Positions 16,121-24,166 are shown, numbered from the stretch's first letter. The stretch: 24,486 nt of DNA from Pseudomonadota bacterium (GCA_023449275.1 JAEXJM010000012.1:1-24486); one strand, 5' to 3'. Translations and numbers: made by a program. The notes: generated by a model from the letters alone, not told the origin.

Positions 16121-16672
16121 GGTCAGGACTCATTAATATTGCGTCTTATCAAAGGAAAATGCTCTATTTCTGGTTCTTCGGGGTGGTAGACTGTCATCTC
16201 CTTGGCTCTCAGAGATTCCCGCAGTCAACTCGTGTCAGAACCTCCGTCTGCCAGAAACGTACAGGTATCGGAAAGAAGGTGCTGGAGAATGGCTGCACCT
16301 TTGTAGTCGTTGACCTGCCCTTCAGGCAGCAAAAGCAGAAGGGGCCGCCCATGACCGTCACAAACGGCATGAAGTTTGGAATTTAGGCCTCCTTTTGTTC
16401 GACCGATGAGACGTGGAGAATCCTCTTTTTGAGCAGAATTGACGCCATGTGGTGAGTTTTGAGGTGGGTGGAGTCGAACATCAGGGAGCCCATAGATGAT
16501 GTCGCTGACGACGCGCCTGTCATCCACACGGGGAGCACCGTGAGAACGGGGAAAGAATGGTTTGATACGTTCCAACTGGCTTTCGGAAAGATAAAGCAGG
16601 TGCACGCATGGGAACCTCCGTGCCTCCTGCAATACCCTGGTTTCCTTTCTTTGAAAATAACGAGTCCTGACC
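16121..16672 (-). mobile_element. internally deleted IS5-family element
   Basis: Terminal inverted repeats GGGTCAGGACTC (16121-16132) and GAGTCCTGACCC (16661-16672) bound about 550 bp, with TA at both outer sides as a possible target duplication. Inside, the minus strand holds a broken transposase: YLSESQLERIKPFFPRSHG and DDRRVVSDIIYG (N-terminus), then, after a missing central part and a frame change, GRTKGGLNSKLHAVCDGHGR and FLADGGSDTS, a stop, and LRESLRAKEMTVYHPEEP. IS5-family elements of this group are about 850 bp, so roughly 300 bp are lost. Both ends are kept, so it could still move if a related transposase were present. Confidence 0.75.
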
Positions 16673-16675
16673 CTA

Positions 16676-16830
16676 TCTCTCAGGGCAGTAACTTGCCAAG
16701 TTTCTCTAAACTCCTTTTTCTCCAAAGCAGAGGGGGCAAGGTGCATTAACACCCTTTTATACTATAGAGACTTCCAACGGTGTGCGACAAATACGATGAG
16801 GGGATCCAGCGGGCTTGCTTTCTAGTGTTC
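16676..16830 (+). repeat. tail-end module scar (module C)
   Basis: The sequence aactTGCCAAgtttctctaaa, AAAGCAGAGGGGG and GTGCATTAACACCC, followed by CCAACGGTGT and GGCTTGCTTTCTAG, aligns with the region after the tail-fibre stop in modules A and E. A short stem GGTG/CACC sits where those carry a hairpin. Neither a fibre nor a peptide frame remains. The IS5-family element borders it directly, and the stop codon of the MucR-like gene lies within its end. Confidence 0.55.
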
Positions 16831-17274
16831 CCTCGATATTTTTTTCTCTCTAGTGCGTCGGGCTTTTTGAGCGTTTTTCCTTAATTTCTTCAGAAGATTA
16901 CCGCAAATTAGTTTTTGTGTTGGAGCATAGCCGCATAGTTTTTTATATTCGTCCACGGAAATACCGTGAGATAATAAATGGTTCGCTGTCAAACTTTGAA
17001 ATTTTCGACCACACAGGCAGCACTGAACAATATCGACGTTGATAGCCCTTTCAGGATTCATCACTAAATGATATTGATATTTTTTATTTTTCTGGGCCTG
17101 ATCTTCTAACCTTATTGGCTGTTGTGTATCTTTTTCTATGCTTAGGGAATCCATTTTTTTCTCAGCCTGGATAAGACAAAACTTGAAAATCATAAATTGT
17201 TCAACGATAAAAGGTATAGGTTCTTTAGGATATTTATTTATTAACAGTTTAAAAAGTTCACCATCGCTAATCAT
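16822..17274 (-). CDS. Ros/MucR-family zinc-finger transcriptional regulator
   Basis: The start ATG at 17274 follows GAGGAT with 3-4 nt spacing, giving 150 residues. The C-terminal half contains PERAINVDIVQCCLCGRKFQ, then SLTANHLLSHGISVDEYKKL. This is the C-x2-C...H-x3-H zinc finger and the HGLTPxEYRxK-like motif of Ros/MucR proteins, which bind AT-rich DNA as regulators of surface and symbiosis/virulence genes. The N-terminal 70 residues are AT-rich and lack a known domain. It lies upstream of no clear operon; nearby AT-rich surface genes (17417, autotransporter) are plausible targets, but that is only inference. Confidence 0.8.
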   Translation of the reverse strand: MISDGELFKLLINKYPKEPIPFIVEQFMIFKFCLIQAEKKMDSLSIEKDTQQPIRLEDQAQKNKKYQYHLVMNPERAINVDIVQCCLCGRKFQSLTANHLLSHGISVDEYKKLCGYAPTQKLICGNLLKKLRKNAQKARRTREKKISREH

Positions 17275-17416
17275 AATATCCTCAGAATAAAACATTATAT
17301 AGCTATTTAATATTATAACATTTTACAATATATATTTAATTATTAGTCTGTTATTTTTTTATATTTATTATATGATTCAAAATCAATAAAATAGAGTATA
17401 ATGGTTTTAGCTTTCA

Positions 17417-17842
17417 TTAGGATAATGATTGTTTTTTATCATTATCTATGAATATGTCTTCATTTTTAATAAAATGTGAATCTTTATACTTTTTAAAATT
17501 TAGCTCAATATTATTTTTTATTTCATAGTATGTTTTTTCAAAATTATTAGGTTCAATAGAAATACTAAACTCAATAAGTTTATTGTAAAAAAATGAATAC
17601 AAATCTATATGTATTCCTTCATCAAATACATCTTTTGCAAGCATAGTCTGCACTGGAATACCAAGAATAAGACTCATACTATTTTCAGTAATAGGATATT
17701 TTATATTTCGTTCCTTGATAACTTGCTCAATGGAATCACCCCAATTGGGAAATTCACCTAAAGGAGTTTTTTGAGCTTTGCTGTAAGGAATGAATATCAA
17801 AAACATTATAACTAAAAAAACACAACATAAAGTGCACTTCAT
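17417..17842 (-). CDS. secreted hypothetical protein
   Basis: The 141-residue product opens with a signal peptide (MKCTLCCVFLVIMFLIFIPY, cleavage probably after SKA), so it is exported. The mature part (PLGEFPNWGDSIEQVIKER, then LDVF-like and Lys/Asn-rich helices) is hydrophilic and has no recognised domain. The gene is very AT-rich, unlike the metabolic operon, suggesting a different origin. A weak GAGAG precedes the ATG. Confidence 0.55.
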   Translation of the reverse strand: MKCTLCCVFLVIMFLIFIPYSKAQKTPLGEFPNWGDSIEQVIKERNIKYPITENSMSLILGIPVQTMLAKDVFDEGIHIDLYSFFYNKLIEFSISIEPNNFEKTYYEIKNNIELNFKKYKDSHFIKNEDIFIDNDKKQSLS

Positions 17843-18024
17843 ATAAAACTCTCAGTACACGTAATGAATGAGATACATCGTCCAATACAACTAATAAACT
17901 ATATTATCCATTCTTTTATGAGTTTTGTGTATGACTAACAAACTGCATCAAATGATTAAGGAAAACTAAAAGTACTCGGTAGCAACTTAATAATTATTCA
18001 TACTGACGAGGGGAAGTAGTCAAA

Positions 18025-18054
18025 GGGCTCCGGCAAAAGTATCCGCCGGAGCCC
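18025..18054 (-). terminator. terminator hairpin of the autotransporter gene
   Basis: GGGCTCCGGC (18025-18034) and GCCGGAGCCC (18045-18054) form a perfect 10-bp stem 8 nt after the autotransporter stop. In the gene's direction it is followed by TTTGACT, a weak T-run. Confidence 0.7.
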
Positions 18055-18062
18055 GAAATCAA

Positions 18063-18926
18063 TTAGAATTTGTACATGAAGGACGCAGTCACGCCCTGTC
18101 CGGTCTGGTGTTCGGACGCCTGCACGTTGTAGCCGAGGCCGAGCGATATGTTGTCTTTTTGCACTTCAATGCCGAATACGCCATCAAACGATGTCGTATC
18201 CATAACACGGCGCTTCATGGAGTCAGATGCGTCCACGCCGGGGGTGCGCACGTCGATTTTCGCCTTAGTGTCGCCTGCGGCGGGTACGACGGAGAGATCG
18301 GCCTGTGGCCTGATCTTCCATCCGGATTCCGTTTCGAAGGACTTGCTCAGATTCACGCCTACAGGGAACTGCCAGACATGCTGAAGGTCGCCGTCGGTAT
18401 GGAACAGATCGCCGCCCTGATCGAGCTTCGTAGAAAAAGAATCCGTCTTCACGGCCATGTAACGGACACCGACATGGGGCATTACGTCGAGTACGTCAGT
18501 TTTAACCATGTACTCGGCCTTGACTCCAGTGGTGAGCACGCTGGAATCCACGTCCGCCTTGAGCTTACCGCCCATGCCGAGTGAGGCCGGGATATCTTGT
18601 TTCAGCTCGTTCTTGGAAGCGGAATAGCCAAAATCAGCAACAACATTGATATTATCTGTGCTCCAGCCGCCGTAGAGAGACACGCCCCAGAAGTCAAAAT
18701 CATTTTTGGTGCTGTTGAAGTCTCCGCGTGATTTAGTATCACCTGTGCCCACGTTGAAGGCGAGGCCGATTCTGCCCTTTCCAACACCGGCACCAAACGT
18801 CCAGTCGCTGCCGATTACGCCGCCCGCGAAGTCGGAATTGTATCCGGCGTTAAGGCTTCCGGCACTGAAGTCGCGCGCGGTTCGCCCCATAGAGGGCGTT
18901 GGCCCACAGGTCAAAACCATCTTCAT
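18063..18926 (-). CDS. autotransporter beta-barrel part, out of frame with passenger
   Basis: About 275 residues from DFSAGSLNAGYNSDFAGG to a terminal Phe (FMYKF) form the C-terminal beta-barrel of a type V autotransporter: alternating strands, WSTDNINVVADFGYSASKN, PHVGVRYMAV and a final aromatic residue for BAM recognition. The barrel sits in the outer membrane and exports the passenger. It has no signal peptide of its own, so it can act only if joined to the passenger frame, which ends 40 codons earlier in another frame. The apparent ATG at 18926 lies inside the passenger reading and is not a real start. Confidence 0.8.
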   Translation of the reverse strand: MKMVLTCGPTPSMGRTARDFSAGSLNAGYNSDFAGGVIGSDWTFGAGVGKGRIGLAFNVGTGDTKSRGDFNSTKNDFDFWGVSLYGGWSTDNINVVADFGYSASKNELKQDIPASLGMGGKLKADVDSSVLTTGVKAEYMVKTDVLDVMPHVGVRYMAVKTDSFSTKLDQGGDLFHTDGDLQHVWQFPVGVNLSKSFETESGWKIRPQADLSVVPAAGDTKAKIDVRTPGVDASDSMKRRVMDTTSFDGVFGIEVQKDNISLGLGYNVQASEHQTGQGVTASFMYKF

Positions 18927-21111
18927 GCAGGCATGTGCCTCTCTGCGCTACATTGGTAGCAAGGGACAGATGGTCCTGAATAGCCCGCGTTGGGGCTTGC
19001 GCCACAGCGATGGTCGAGGCCTGCACGCCGCCCGCATATGAGAGTTGGGCAGCACTGTCCAGCGTGGTCACCACGTCCGATTCAGGAAGATACAATGGTT
19101 CCAGAGCACGGGAGATGAATGCGACGCCCGGGTTCTCGCTATCCACATCGTTTTTGTTGGAGACGAAGATTTCATCAATGGTATTGGGAATGGATACGCC
19201 CGGGAAGACGACGGACGCGCTCTTCAGCTCTGTGGTGACGATGACTTTTCCGTCTGTTCCGTCGCTCCGGATAGCGTTAATCATGCGCCCGGTGACAAGA
19301 TTGTCTCCGGTCCAGCCAGCGACGTCTCCATCCATTGCGACGAAACCGTCAGTGATCTTATAGGATTCGCCTATTTTGACGTTGACAATATACAAGTTGG
19401 CTCCGTCGGATACGCTGATGGAGCGCGGGGCAGCGTCCGGCGCGTTGATCATGAAAGAAGAGGCCGCCTTGTCATCGTCCACGACCAGAAGAGAGTTGTC
19501 GCCGAAAGCCACGGTGGCACCGCTGTTTGCGGCATCGCCAACGACCAGTTTCGCCTGCTCGCCCAACGTCACATTCTGACCGAGCGCCAGCATAGCCTCA
19601 TTGTTTTGCAGGCTTACGCCGCCGCGGTCAGGCATGCCCACGGTGAGTGCGCCTTTGAACACATTGACGTTGCCTCCGAAAAAGTCCTGACCGCTCAGGT
19701 TGGTATTTCCGTCATCCTGGGTAAACGTGCCGATGAAATCAGCGACAGTGCCGGAAGTGACGGTCAGATTGCCGAAATTCGTGATGGTTCCGCTGCCATA
19801 GAGAGCAATGGGGGCCTCGACGGAAACATTGCCCTGTAGGGCGATGGTGGAAGTGTCTCTGACGTCAAGGGCGGCGGCGCTGTCATTGCCGAATGCCTTG
19901 ACCGCCAGCGAGCCTTCTTCAGTTCCCAGGGTCATACTGCTTCCGCCTGTCGACAGGGCGCCGCGAATGAAGGCATCTTCAGAGTCGGCAGAGGCCGTAA
20001 TGGAGCCACCCGCCAGGCTGAGGCTTCCGCCGGAATCTGCGATGGCACCGATGGACTGGATGAACTTGTCGCCATCATCAAGCCCGCCAGTGACTTTTAC
20101 CGTCACATCGTCATGCCCCACGTCAAGCTTCGCCCCTTCGCCTTTGGCGCGAATGCCAAGCCCATATCCCGTGCCCTGACCAGCCTCGGCGATTGCCGTG
20201 ATAGAACCATCGCCTTTGGAGACCACAGCTCCGTCATGCACAGTAATCCCCACAGAAAAAGCATCATTGGGGGATTTTGCGAACGCCGATATATTGCCGT
20301 CACCCAGAGTGGCAGTGGACAGCTTGCCGTCGCCTTTCACAGTCACCGCATAGGCATCCATGTTGGCGCGAGCTTCACCAGACAGATCAATATCCAGTTT
20401 ACCGGTGGTAATCGTATTGTTCTCTCCTGTGGCATAAATACCACGGTGTGTTACGTCAAATCTTTCATTCTCTGAACTGCCTTTTATAATAATTTTTGTA
20501 TCGTCAAGAGCGACAACATTGTTTTTTGAAGCAGTAAGATCTATGCCAACGGCATGTATGCCTTTCAGAGGATTTTTTACCTCAATTTCAATATTTGTTT
20601 TTCCTGCTTTGAAGCTGTTATCATTTACACAAAACATGCTTATGCCACTAGCAGATGCGTAGTTAGAAATTGTAGAATCTTTTGATATAACGTTGAGATC
20701 CAAATTATCCATTGTAATATTGCTGTTTCCCATAAATTGTATTGCCTCTACAGTTGTATGTTTACCTCCTATTGTATTGATATTAACATCATTTTTTATT
20801 GTAATTGATTTAATTTCTTTCATATTTATGGCATTTAATCCACCGTTAGTATAGTCACTTTCCACGGTAATGGTGTCACCGTTTGAAAAGGTGTACATGT
20901 ACGTTTTATTTTCACCCGTTTTTATAGCATCATATTCTGTTTCTTCTCCGGTGATTCTTGCGGAATATTCCGTAGCCGATGCAGCTATAGCCCCGGTTGC
21001 AACAAGAGTTCCCGCCATAGCTAATGATCCAAATACATTCAATAGGTGGCATTTTTTTAATACTGCACGGTATTTGTTTATCAAATTCCCCATTGCGCCT
21101 TTCGACATCAT
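18850..21111 (-). CDS. autotransporter passenger with extended signal peptide
   Basis: The start is ATG at 21111, decided by AGGAGC 7 nt upstream; longer readings lack a ribosome site. Residues about 1-47 form a long signal peptide (NKYRAVLKKCHLLNVFGSLA, then MAGTLVATGAIAASA), typical of autotransporters. The passenger is Gly/Asp/Thr/Ala-rich with many short beta strands (DLSGEARANMDAYAVTVKGD), consistent with a beta-helix adhesin or similar surface protein. It ends in the pre-barrel linker FDLWANALYGANRAR and then, at a CGCGCGCG run (18872-18879), goes out of frame: TAA comes seven codons later. Adding one CG unit restores NRARDFSAGSLNAGY and a single protein of about 1,016 residues. The first 200 codons are AT-rich and the rest GC-rich. 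Confidence 0.8.
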   Translation of the reverse strand: MMSKGAMGNLINKYRAVLKKCHLLNVFGSLAMAGTLVATGAIAASATEYSARITGEETEYDAIKTGENKTYMYTFSNGDTITVESDYTNGGLNAINMKEIKSITIKNDVNINTIGGKHTTVEAIQFMGNSNITMDNLDLNVISKDSTISNYASASGISMFCVNDNSFKAGKTNIEIEVKNPLKGIHAVGIDLTASKNNVVALDDTKIIIKGSSENERFDVTHRGIYATGENNTITTGKLDIDLSGEARANMDAYAVTVKGDGKLSTATLGDGNISAFAKSPNDAFSVGITVHDGAVVSKGDGSITAIAEAGQGTGYGLGIRAKGEGAKLDVGHDDVTVKVTGGLDDGDKFIQSIGAIADSGGSLSLAGGSITASADSEDAFIRGALSTGGSSMTLGTEEGSLAVKAFGNDSAAALDVRDTSTIALQGNVSVEAPIALYGSGTITNFGNLTVTSGTVADFIGTFTQDDGNTNLSGQDFFGGNVNVFKGALTVGMPDRGGVSLQNNEAMLALGQNVTLGEQAKLVVGDAANSGATVAFGDNSLLVVDDDKAASSFMINAPDAAPRSISVSDGANLYIVNVKIGESYKITDGFVAMDGDVAGWTGDNLVTGRMINAIRSDGTDGKVIVTTELKSASVVFPGVSIPNTIDEIFVSNKNDVDSENPGVAFISRALEPLYLPESDVVTTLDSAAQLSYAGGVQASTIAVAQAPTRAIQDHLSLATNVAQRGTCLHEDGFDLWANALYGANRARLQCRKP

Positions 21112-21246
21112 AAACTTTGCTCCTAAAAATTTGAGTTTCCAAATAAGCGGTATGAGTTGCAGAGCTTTCATAAAGCTGAAGCGCAAGCCAGCCCGCCTTC
21201 AACAATATTTGACACCGTGCGACCCCCAAGAAACCGATTGAAGCTT

Positions 21247-21268
21247 CCTGCAAAAAACATCTTGCAGG
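21247..21268 (-). promoter_or_regulatory. hairpin in the autotransporter leader
   Basis: CCTGCAA (21247-21253) and TTGCAGG (21262-21268) pair with an 8-nt A-rich loop, 136 nt before the autotransporter start. A weak promoter candidate (TTGTCG, 15-nt spacer, TATATC on the minus strand, about 21272-21297) lies just upstream. It could be a leader structure. Confidence 0.35.
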
Positions 21269-21305
21269 GATATAGGGTAGATGGGGTGACGACAAAAAAA
21301 GATGT

Positions 21306-21460
21306 GGCGAAAAAGTGTACTTTTTCGCCTGTGGGAGAAAACCGTGGAAGGGATGGTAAGATGGCTGCTTTTTTTACTGGAAATAGGAATGGTTTTCTGT
21401 TAACTCTGTTTCCAGAGCGAGCGCCAAAAAAAACATGACAAAAAAGTACACTTTTTTGCC
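21306..21460. promoter_or_regulatory. candidate invertible segment bounded by recombination dyads
   Basis: The left site (21306-21329) has arms GGCGAAAAAGT and ACTTTTTCGCC around core GT. The right site (21437-21460) has arms around core AC, which is the same core read on the other strand. The two share the 16-mer AAAAAGTGTACTTTTT in opposite orientation, with similar flanks (GGCG/GGCA). Such 24-26-bp dyads with a 2-bp core are the form of hix/gix sites of serine invertases. The pair is inverted, which predicts inversion of the 131 bp between the cores. The segment is gene-free, lies between the autotransporter start and the serine recombinase gene, and contains a smaller dyad (CTGGAAA...TTTCCAG). 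I see no strong promoter inside in either orientation. Alternative: two operator sites of a repressor. Confidence 0.6.
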
Positions 21461-21463
21461 ATG

Positions 21464-22069
21464 TTATGTTTCATTCTTTGCAAATATGACAGCCCGATAA
21501 CGGAATGTAGATCGTGGCATACCGCAGCGTCTTGCAGCCTCTGCCGTTGTTATTTCTCCCTTTTTCCACAGGCGATATACTTGTGCGAACATGGAAGGAA
21601 GTGGATTTGGTTCGCGGCCAAAACGGATTCCATTTATCTTTGCGGCCGCAATACCTTCCGCTTGTCGTTTCCGAATGTTTTCTCGTTCTTTCTGGGCAAC
21701 GAATGACAGTACCTGCAAGACTAAATCTGAAATGAACGTCCCAAGGAGGTCTTTGTCGCGCCGGGTGTCGAGTAGTGGCATATCCAGTACTAAAATATCC
21801 ACTTTCATATCCCGTGTAATAATACGCCACTGCTGTTGAATTTCTTCATAATTGCGCCCTAATCGATCGATGATTGTGACACAGAGTATGTCTCCGGGTT
21901 TCAGTTGTCTGAGCATAGTTCTATACTGAGGACGACGAAAATCTTTGCCCGATAATTTGTCGATGAAGAGATGATTTTCAGCAATACCTTGTTCATACAT
22001 AGCCATATACTGTCGGCTTTCGTTTTGATCACTGCTGGATACCCGAATGTATCCATAAGTTCTTCCCAT
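21464..22069 (-). CDS. small serine recombinase (resolvase/invertase)
   Basis: The 201-residue protein begins TYGYIRVSSSDQNESRQ, with catalytic Ser11 in RVS. KLSGKDFRRPQYRTML and IDRLGRNYEEIQ carry the active-site arginines, FVAQKERENIRKRQAEGIAA the long E-helix, and the C-terminus a short HTH (EITTAEAARRCGMPRSTFRY). The size and layout are those of resolvases and DNA invertases, not large integrases. The start follows AGGAG at 10 nt. Its stop is 3 nt from the right candidate crossover site, so it most likely acts on that site and its partner at 21306. It is unlike a phage Gin-type invertase in its N-terminal region, and its origin is unclear. Confidence 0.85.
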   Translation of the reverse strand: MGRTYGYIRVSSSDQNESRQYMAMYEQGIAENHLFIDKLSGKDFRRPQYRTMLRQLKPGDILCVTIIDRLGRNYEEIQQQWRIITRDMKVDILVLDMPLLDTRRDKDLLGTFISDLVLQVLSFVAQKERENIRKRQAEGIAAAKINGIRFGREPNPLPSMFAQVYRLWKKGEITTAEAARRCGMPRSTFRYRAVIFAKNET

Positions 22070-22380
22070 TATGCTGTATCTCCTAGTTTTAATGAGTGAA
22101 AGCAGTTTCTAAATCGTAATAATTGTGAAGCAGTATACCATTATTATAACTCTGTTGCAGCATGCGTTTTCTAATGATATATTAACAATATTTCTAAAAA
22201 CATCCCTGTGTTTTTTATTCCTTCTATGGAAATAGGTGAAATATGGCATATGTAATTGCCTAGATCCTAATTGATTGAACCCGTCACTATCAACTCAGGA
22301 TATTTCAGGCGCGGTAGGCATACTCATGCTTGTGCAGTTATTTCAAGACTGACAGGGTGGATGGTTTTATAAATGGGCAA
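22070..22380. other. AT-rich upstream region of the recombinase
   Basis: No gene is visible. The first 130 nt are AT-rich and should hold the recombinase promoter, but no clear -35/-10 pair stands out. The rest has no structure that I can identify. Confidence 0.4.
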
Positions 22381-22605
22381 AATGATTTGCTAGCCTCCCT
22401 GAATAGATTTATTTTCAAAGGAAAGAGGGACAGTAAGTGCGGCCAACACCACCGTCCCATCAAGCGGAGTCTCGTCCGGGATGTATTCTTAACTGATAGT
22501 CCCTAACAGTTTCAACCTCTGTCAAAAGTGTTTTTTTCTATTGATTTGCTTCTAGCTCAACTCGTCCATTAGCCAGCTAGCCAGCCAGATAAATTATCTT
22601 TCGCT
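22381..22605. repeat. decayed tail-end module (module D)
   Basis: It aligns with module A from the stop of the fibre onward: gaTTTGCtagcc, AAAGAGGGACAGTAAGTGC, CACCGTCCCATCAAGCGG, then TCCCTAACAGTTTCAACC, and the end of the peptide gene on the minus strand (WLASWLMDELS, stop at 22553-22555). The hairpin arms are partly broken (CTAACAG no longer has its full partner) and the peptide has no start. Confidence 0.6.
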
Positions 22606-22606
22606 T

Positions 22607-22819
22607 TTTATTCGAAGAAATCTGGCCTTTTGGAATGAAGGGCGTAATCAATGGATGAATGACGCGGGTAAGGTGCCATCAAGTGCAATGAACTTTTATG
22701 TGTCTCGTTCAACTCCGATTGTTGATGAGATTCGCCCGATGAACCGGGCAGTTCGCTGCCTTATTCGATCCAAGCCGAGACTTGCCAAACTTCCCGGAAC
22801 TCCTTATCCTTCAAAATAG
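22607..22819 (+). pseudogene. tail-fibre C-terminus remnant (module E)
   Basis: An open frame of about 70 codons without its own start ends at TAG 22817-22819 and encodes FWNEGRNQWMNDAGKVPSS, then FYVSRSTPIVDEIRPMNRAV and CLIRSKPRLA. The last part matches module A (FYASRVTPVVGEIRPVNRAV) with many synonymous changes, so both descend from real fibre genes and diverged as coding sequence before the truncation. The stop is later than in module A. Confidence 0.6.
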
Positions 22820-22822
22820 AAA

Positions 22823-22850
22823 GGGCCAGAGTGTTGACGCACTCTGACCC
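22823..22850 (+). terminator. hairpin after tail-fibre end (module E)
   Basis: CAGAGTG (22827-22833) and CACTCTG (22840-22846) plus GGG/CCC flanks form a 10-bp stem with one mismatch and a TTGACG loop, directly after the fibre stop. It takes the place of the 5471-5502 hairpin in module A with a different sequence. Confidence 0.55.
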
Positions 22851-22909
22851 CCGGCATGGGATGGTTCTTTAAGGGCCTCCCCTCCGGTAAAAGGTTCTCG
22901 ACCTATTTA

Positions 22910-22976
22910 CCCGATGGAATGAAGCGACCCCCAACGGTGTTGACGGCACTGTTGGGGGTCGCTTCATTCCATCGGG
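22910..22976. repeat. 26-bp perfect inverted repeat (module E)
   Basis: The arm at 22910-22935 (CCCGATGGAATGAAGCGACC and CCCAAC at its end) is a perfect reverse complement of 22951-22976. GTG/CAC extends the stem inward to a short loop. It lies between the fibre end and the convergent peptide gene, at the position of the 5553-5611 hairpin. Confidence 0.85.
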
Positions 22977-22983
22977 TTTGCTT

Positions 22984-23094
22984 TTAGCTCAGGATTTTAC
23001 CCATGAGCCAGCTTGCCAGACGGGAGAACGCGCCCCCCAGGGCCACTTTCGTCACCAGCCTGAGCAGATGGTACATCCGCCGTTTGCTTGGCAA
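22984..23094 (-). CDS. hydrophobic peptide gene (module E)
   Basis: The ATG at 23076 gives 30 residues starting MYHLLRLVTKVALGGAFSRL and ending SWLMGKILS, stop TAA. An in-frame TTG at 23094, 4 nt after a strong AAAGGAGG, is the better-placed start and adds six residues (LPSKRR). It is a basic amphipathic/hydrophobic helix that could insert in a membrane. Length, MY start, WLM motif and C-terminal Leu-Ser match the peptide at 5618-5710. It is adjacent to a long hairpin and convergent with a fibre end in both cases. Function unknown. Confidence 0.55.
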   Translation of the reverse strand: MPSKRRMYHLLRLVTKVALGGAFSRLASWLMGKILS

Positions 23095-23202
23095 CTTGCC
23101 TCCTTTCCATCCCTGCCTGTCTGCGGAGAGGCGCAACGGTATCTCAAGTCAAGACTTAAAGCTTTTCCCCACTTATAGCTACAGAAAGTCATCTAGGTTA
23201 TT

Positions 23203-24166
23203 TCAAATCGTCTCTGCATCTTCTTTTAAAGAGGGATGCCACCTGCGTTGAGAAATTAGCATCGCACGTAACACCATTAATAGCTTTCGCATGCACGCAA
23301 CCACAGCAACTTTATAAGGTTTCCCTGAGGATAAAAAATGTTCAAACCAGTTTCGTACTGTTGAATTCCAGCGCAAACATGGCCGCATAGCACAATAAAG
23401 TACTTTTCGTATTTTAGCTCGTCCAGCAGCTATATGCCGTTGCCCTCGGAAACGTCCACTATCTCGATTAAATGGGGCCACTCCAACGAGAAAAGCAAGT
23501 TGCTTTCTACCTATTCGTGTTATCTCTGGGCACTCTGTCAGAATGGTGGCTGAGACAATTGGCCCTATTCCTGGAATGCTCTGGATTATTTTGTTATCTT
23601 GAGCAAATTTTTCATCTTTTTTGACAACTTGAGAAATGGAGGCATCTATTTCTTTCAGTTGAGCCTTGAGAGTGTCCAGTATCGCTTCAATATAATGGGC
23701 GTATTGCCCCTCAGTCGATTCAATGTGACATTTTTCTTGCGTAATTAAAAATTGTAATTGCTCCCTGCGAACAAGTAGTGCGGATAATTTTGTTCCGTGC
23801 TCAGATTTTGGTGTGTCTGGAATGATGCACCGAGATAGTGCAAATTCGACTAAAATTTTTGCATCAATTGCGTCTGTTTTGCAGAGCTTGTTAAGTGAAC
23901 GCGCAAAATCTCTTACTTGACGTGGATTTACAACTTTCACAGGAAGAAGCGAGTGATGAAGCTTTTCAACTAACAGGCGATGATATTGTCCTGTTGCTTC
24001 CACAATAATGATGTCTGGAGAAATATTTTTCAGATTTCTTATAAGAGTATCAATCCCCCTGTTAGTGTTAACCTCTTGATGTATCGTTTCTTCTGGATAG
24101 TAAAAGCAATCAAGAGAATACTTCGAAACGTCAATCCCAATAATACATCGCCTTTTTATTGTTCAT
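23203..24166 (-). pseudogene. IS110-family transposase with 5' frameshift
   Basis: The main frame encodes an IS110 transposase: GIDVSKYSLD and VEATGQYH (first two acidic residues of the DEDD/RuvC-like site), KTDAIDAKILVEFA (last two), a coiled middle part, and the C-terminal Tnp20 domain with IQSIPGIGPIVSATIL and the catalytic-Ser region NRDSGRFRGQRHIAAGRAKI. The natural ATG at 24166 (ATG AAC AAT) falls out of frame after a run of five A (24153-24157). Four A would give MNNKRRCIIGIDVSK. Without that start, translation would need a non-ATG codon. So it is either inactive, or makes a protein by slippage or from an alternative start. Family calls are firm. Element ends are not visible by eye. 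Confidence 0.8.

Noticed and set aside
16225..16752. A continuous 175-codon IS5-like protein
   Set aside because: The first part of that frame lies outside the terminal repeat and the reading joins two frames of a deleted transposase, so it is not an intact gene.
19045..19839. Plus-strand frame of 264 codons in the autotransporter
   Set aside because: It is antisense to a passenger with typical autotransporter repeats and signal peptide. It has no ribosome site and no family features.
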